The notes beneath the pieces were generated by a model. It was given only the letters and a program-made list of their open reading frames with translations. It did no database searches and was not told where the DNA came from. A stretch of DNA of 6,673 nucleotides from Actinomycetes bacterium (GTDB lineage Bacteria; Actinomycetota; Actinomycetes; Actinomycetales; Dermatophilaceae), in assembly GCA_023451855.1 (NCBI GenBank), contig JAEXXY010000024.1, positions 1-6,673 of the forward strand. The letters are read 5' to 3'. Shown here piece after piece: positions 6,666 to 6,673 of the stretch. Position 1 is the first letter of the stretch. Every line of letters starts with the position of its first letter. The translations under genes and the position numbers were made by a program.

Positions 6666-6673
6666 GCGGTCCA

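Overview
The window comes from the chromosome of a high-GC Gram-positive bacterium (Actinomycetota). Codon third positions are almost all G or C, GTG and TTG starts are common, and every recognisable promoter has a -10 of the form TAGNNT. The proteins resemble actinobacterial families: BfrB-type ferritin, Rv0880-like MarR, the long CspB of about 131-135 residues, DUF3027 and DUF2530. A Micrococcales member such as Intrasporangiaceae is a plausible host, but this is a guess. There are no mobile elements, RNA genes, CRISPR arrays or signs of recent transfer. It looks like ordinary core chromosome with dense, compact operons.

Layout from left to right. (1) A ferritin gene on the minus strand (1-393) is cut by the left edge. 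(2) A minus-strand operon follows: marR (1854-2291), an MFS exporter (559-1857) and a very small single-span membrane ORF of 29 residues (473-562). Each junction is a 4-base GTGA overlap, so translation is probably coupled along the whole unit. The operon starts in an AT-rich patch with dyad symmetry that is probably its promoter and operator. (3) A perfect 15-bp hairpin (2400-2434) separates this operon from an NCS2/AzgA-type purine permease (2458-3951, minus). (4) The permease is divergent from a small two-span DUF2530 membrane protein (4023-4298, plus). (5) DUF2530 converges on a minus-strand pair: a long CspB-like cold-shock protein (5154-5549) followed almost without a gap by a DUF3027 protein (4309-5148) with a four-cysteine putative zinc site. 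(6) An aldose 1-epimerase-family gene (5699-6652, minus) lies at the right.

How the parts work together: MarR most likely represses its own promoter and so controls the exporter and the micro-ORF. The permease, DUF2530, CspB/DUF3027 and epimerase appear to be separate housekeeping units. The most notable signals are the hidden 29-residue membrane ORF translationally coupled to the exporter, and three genes (permease, DUF2530, epimerase) whose -10 hexamer lies exactly 7 bases before the start codon, the arrangement expected for leaderless mRNAs. I see no evidence for a large undescribed multi-gene system here.
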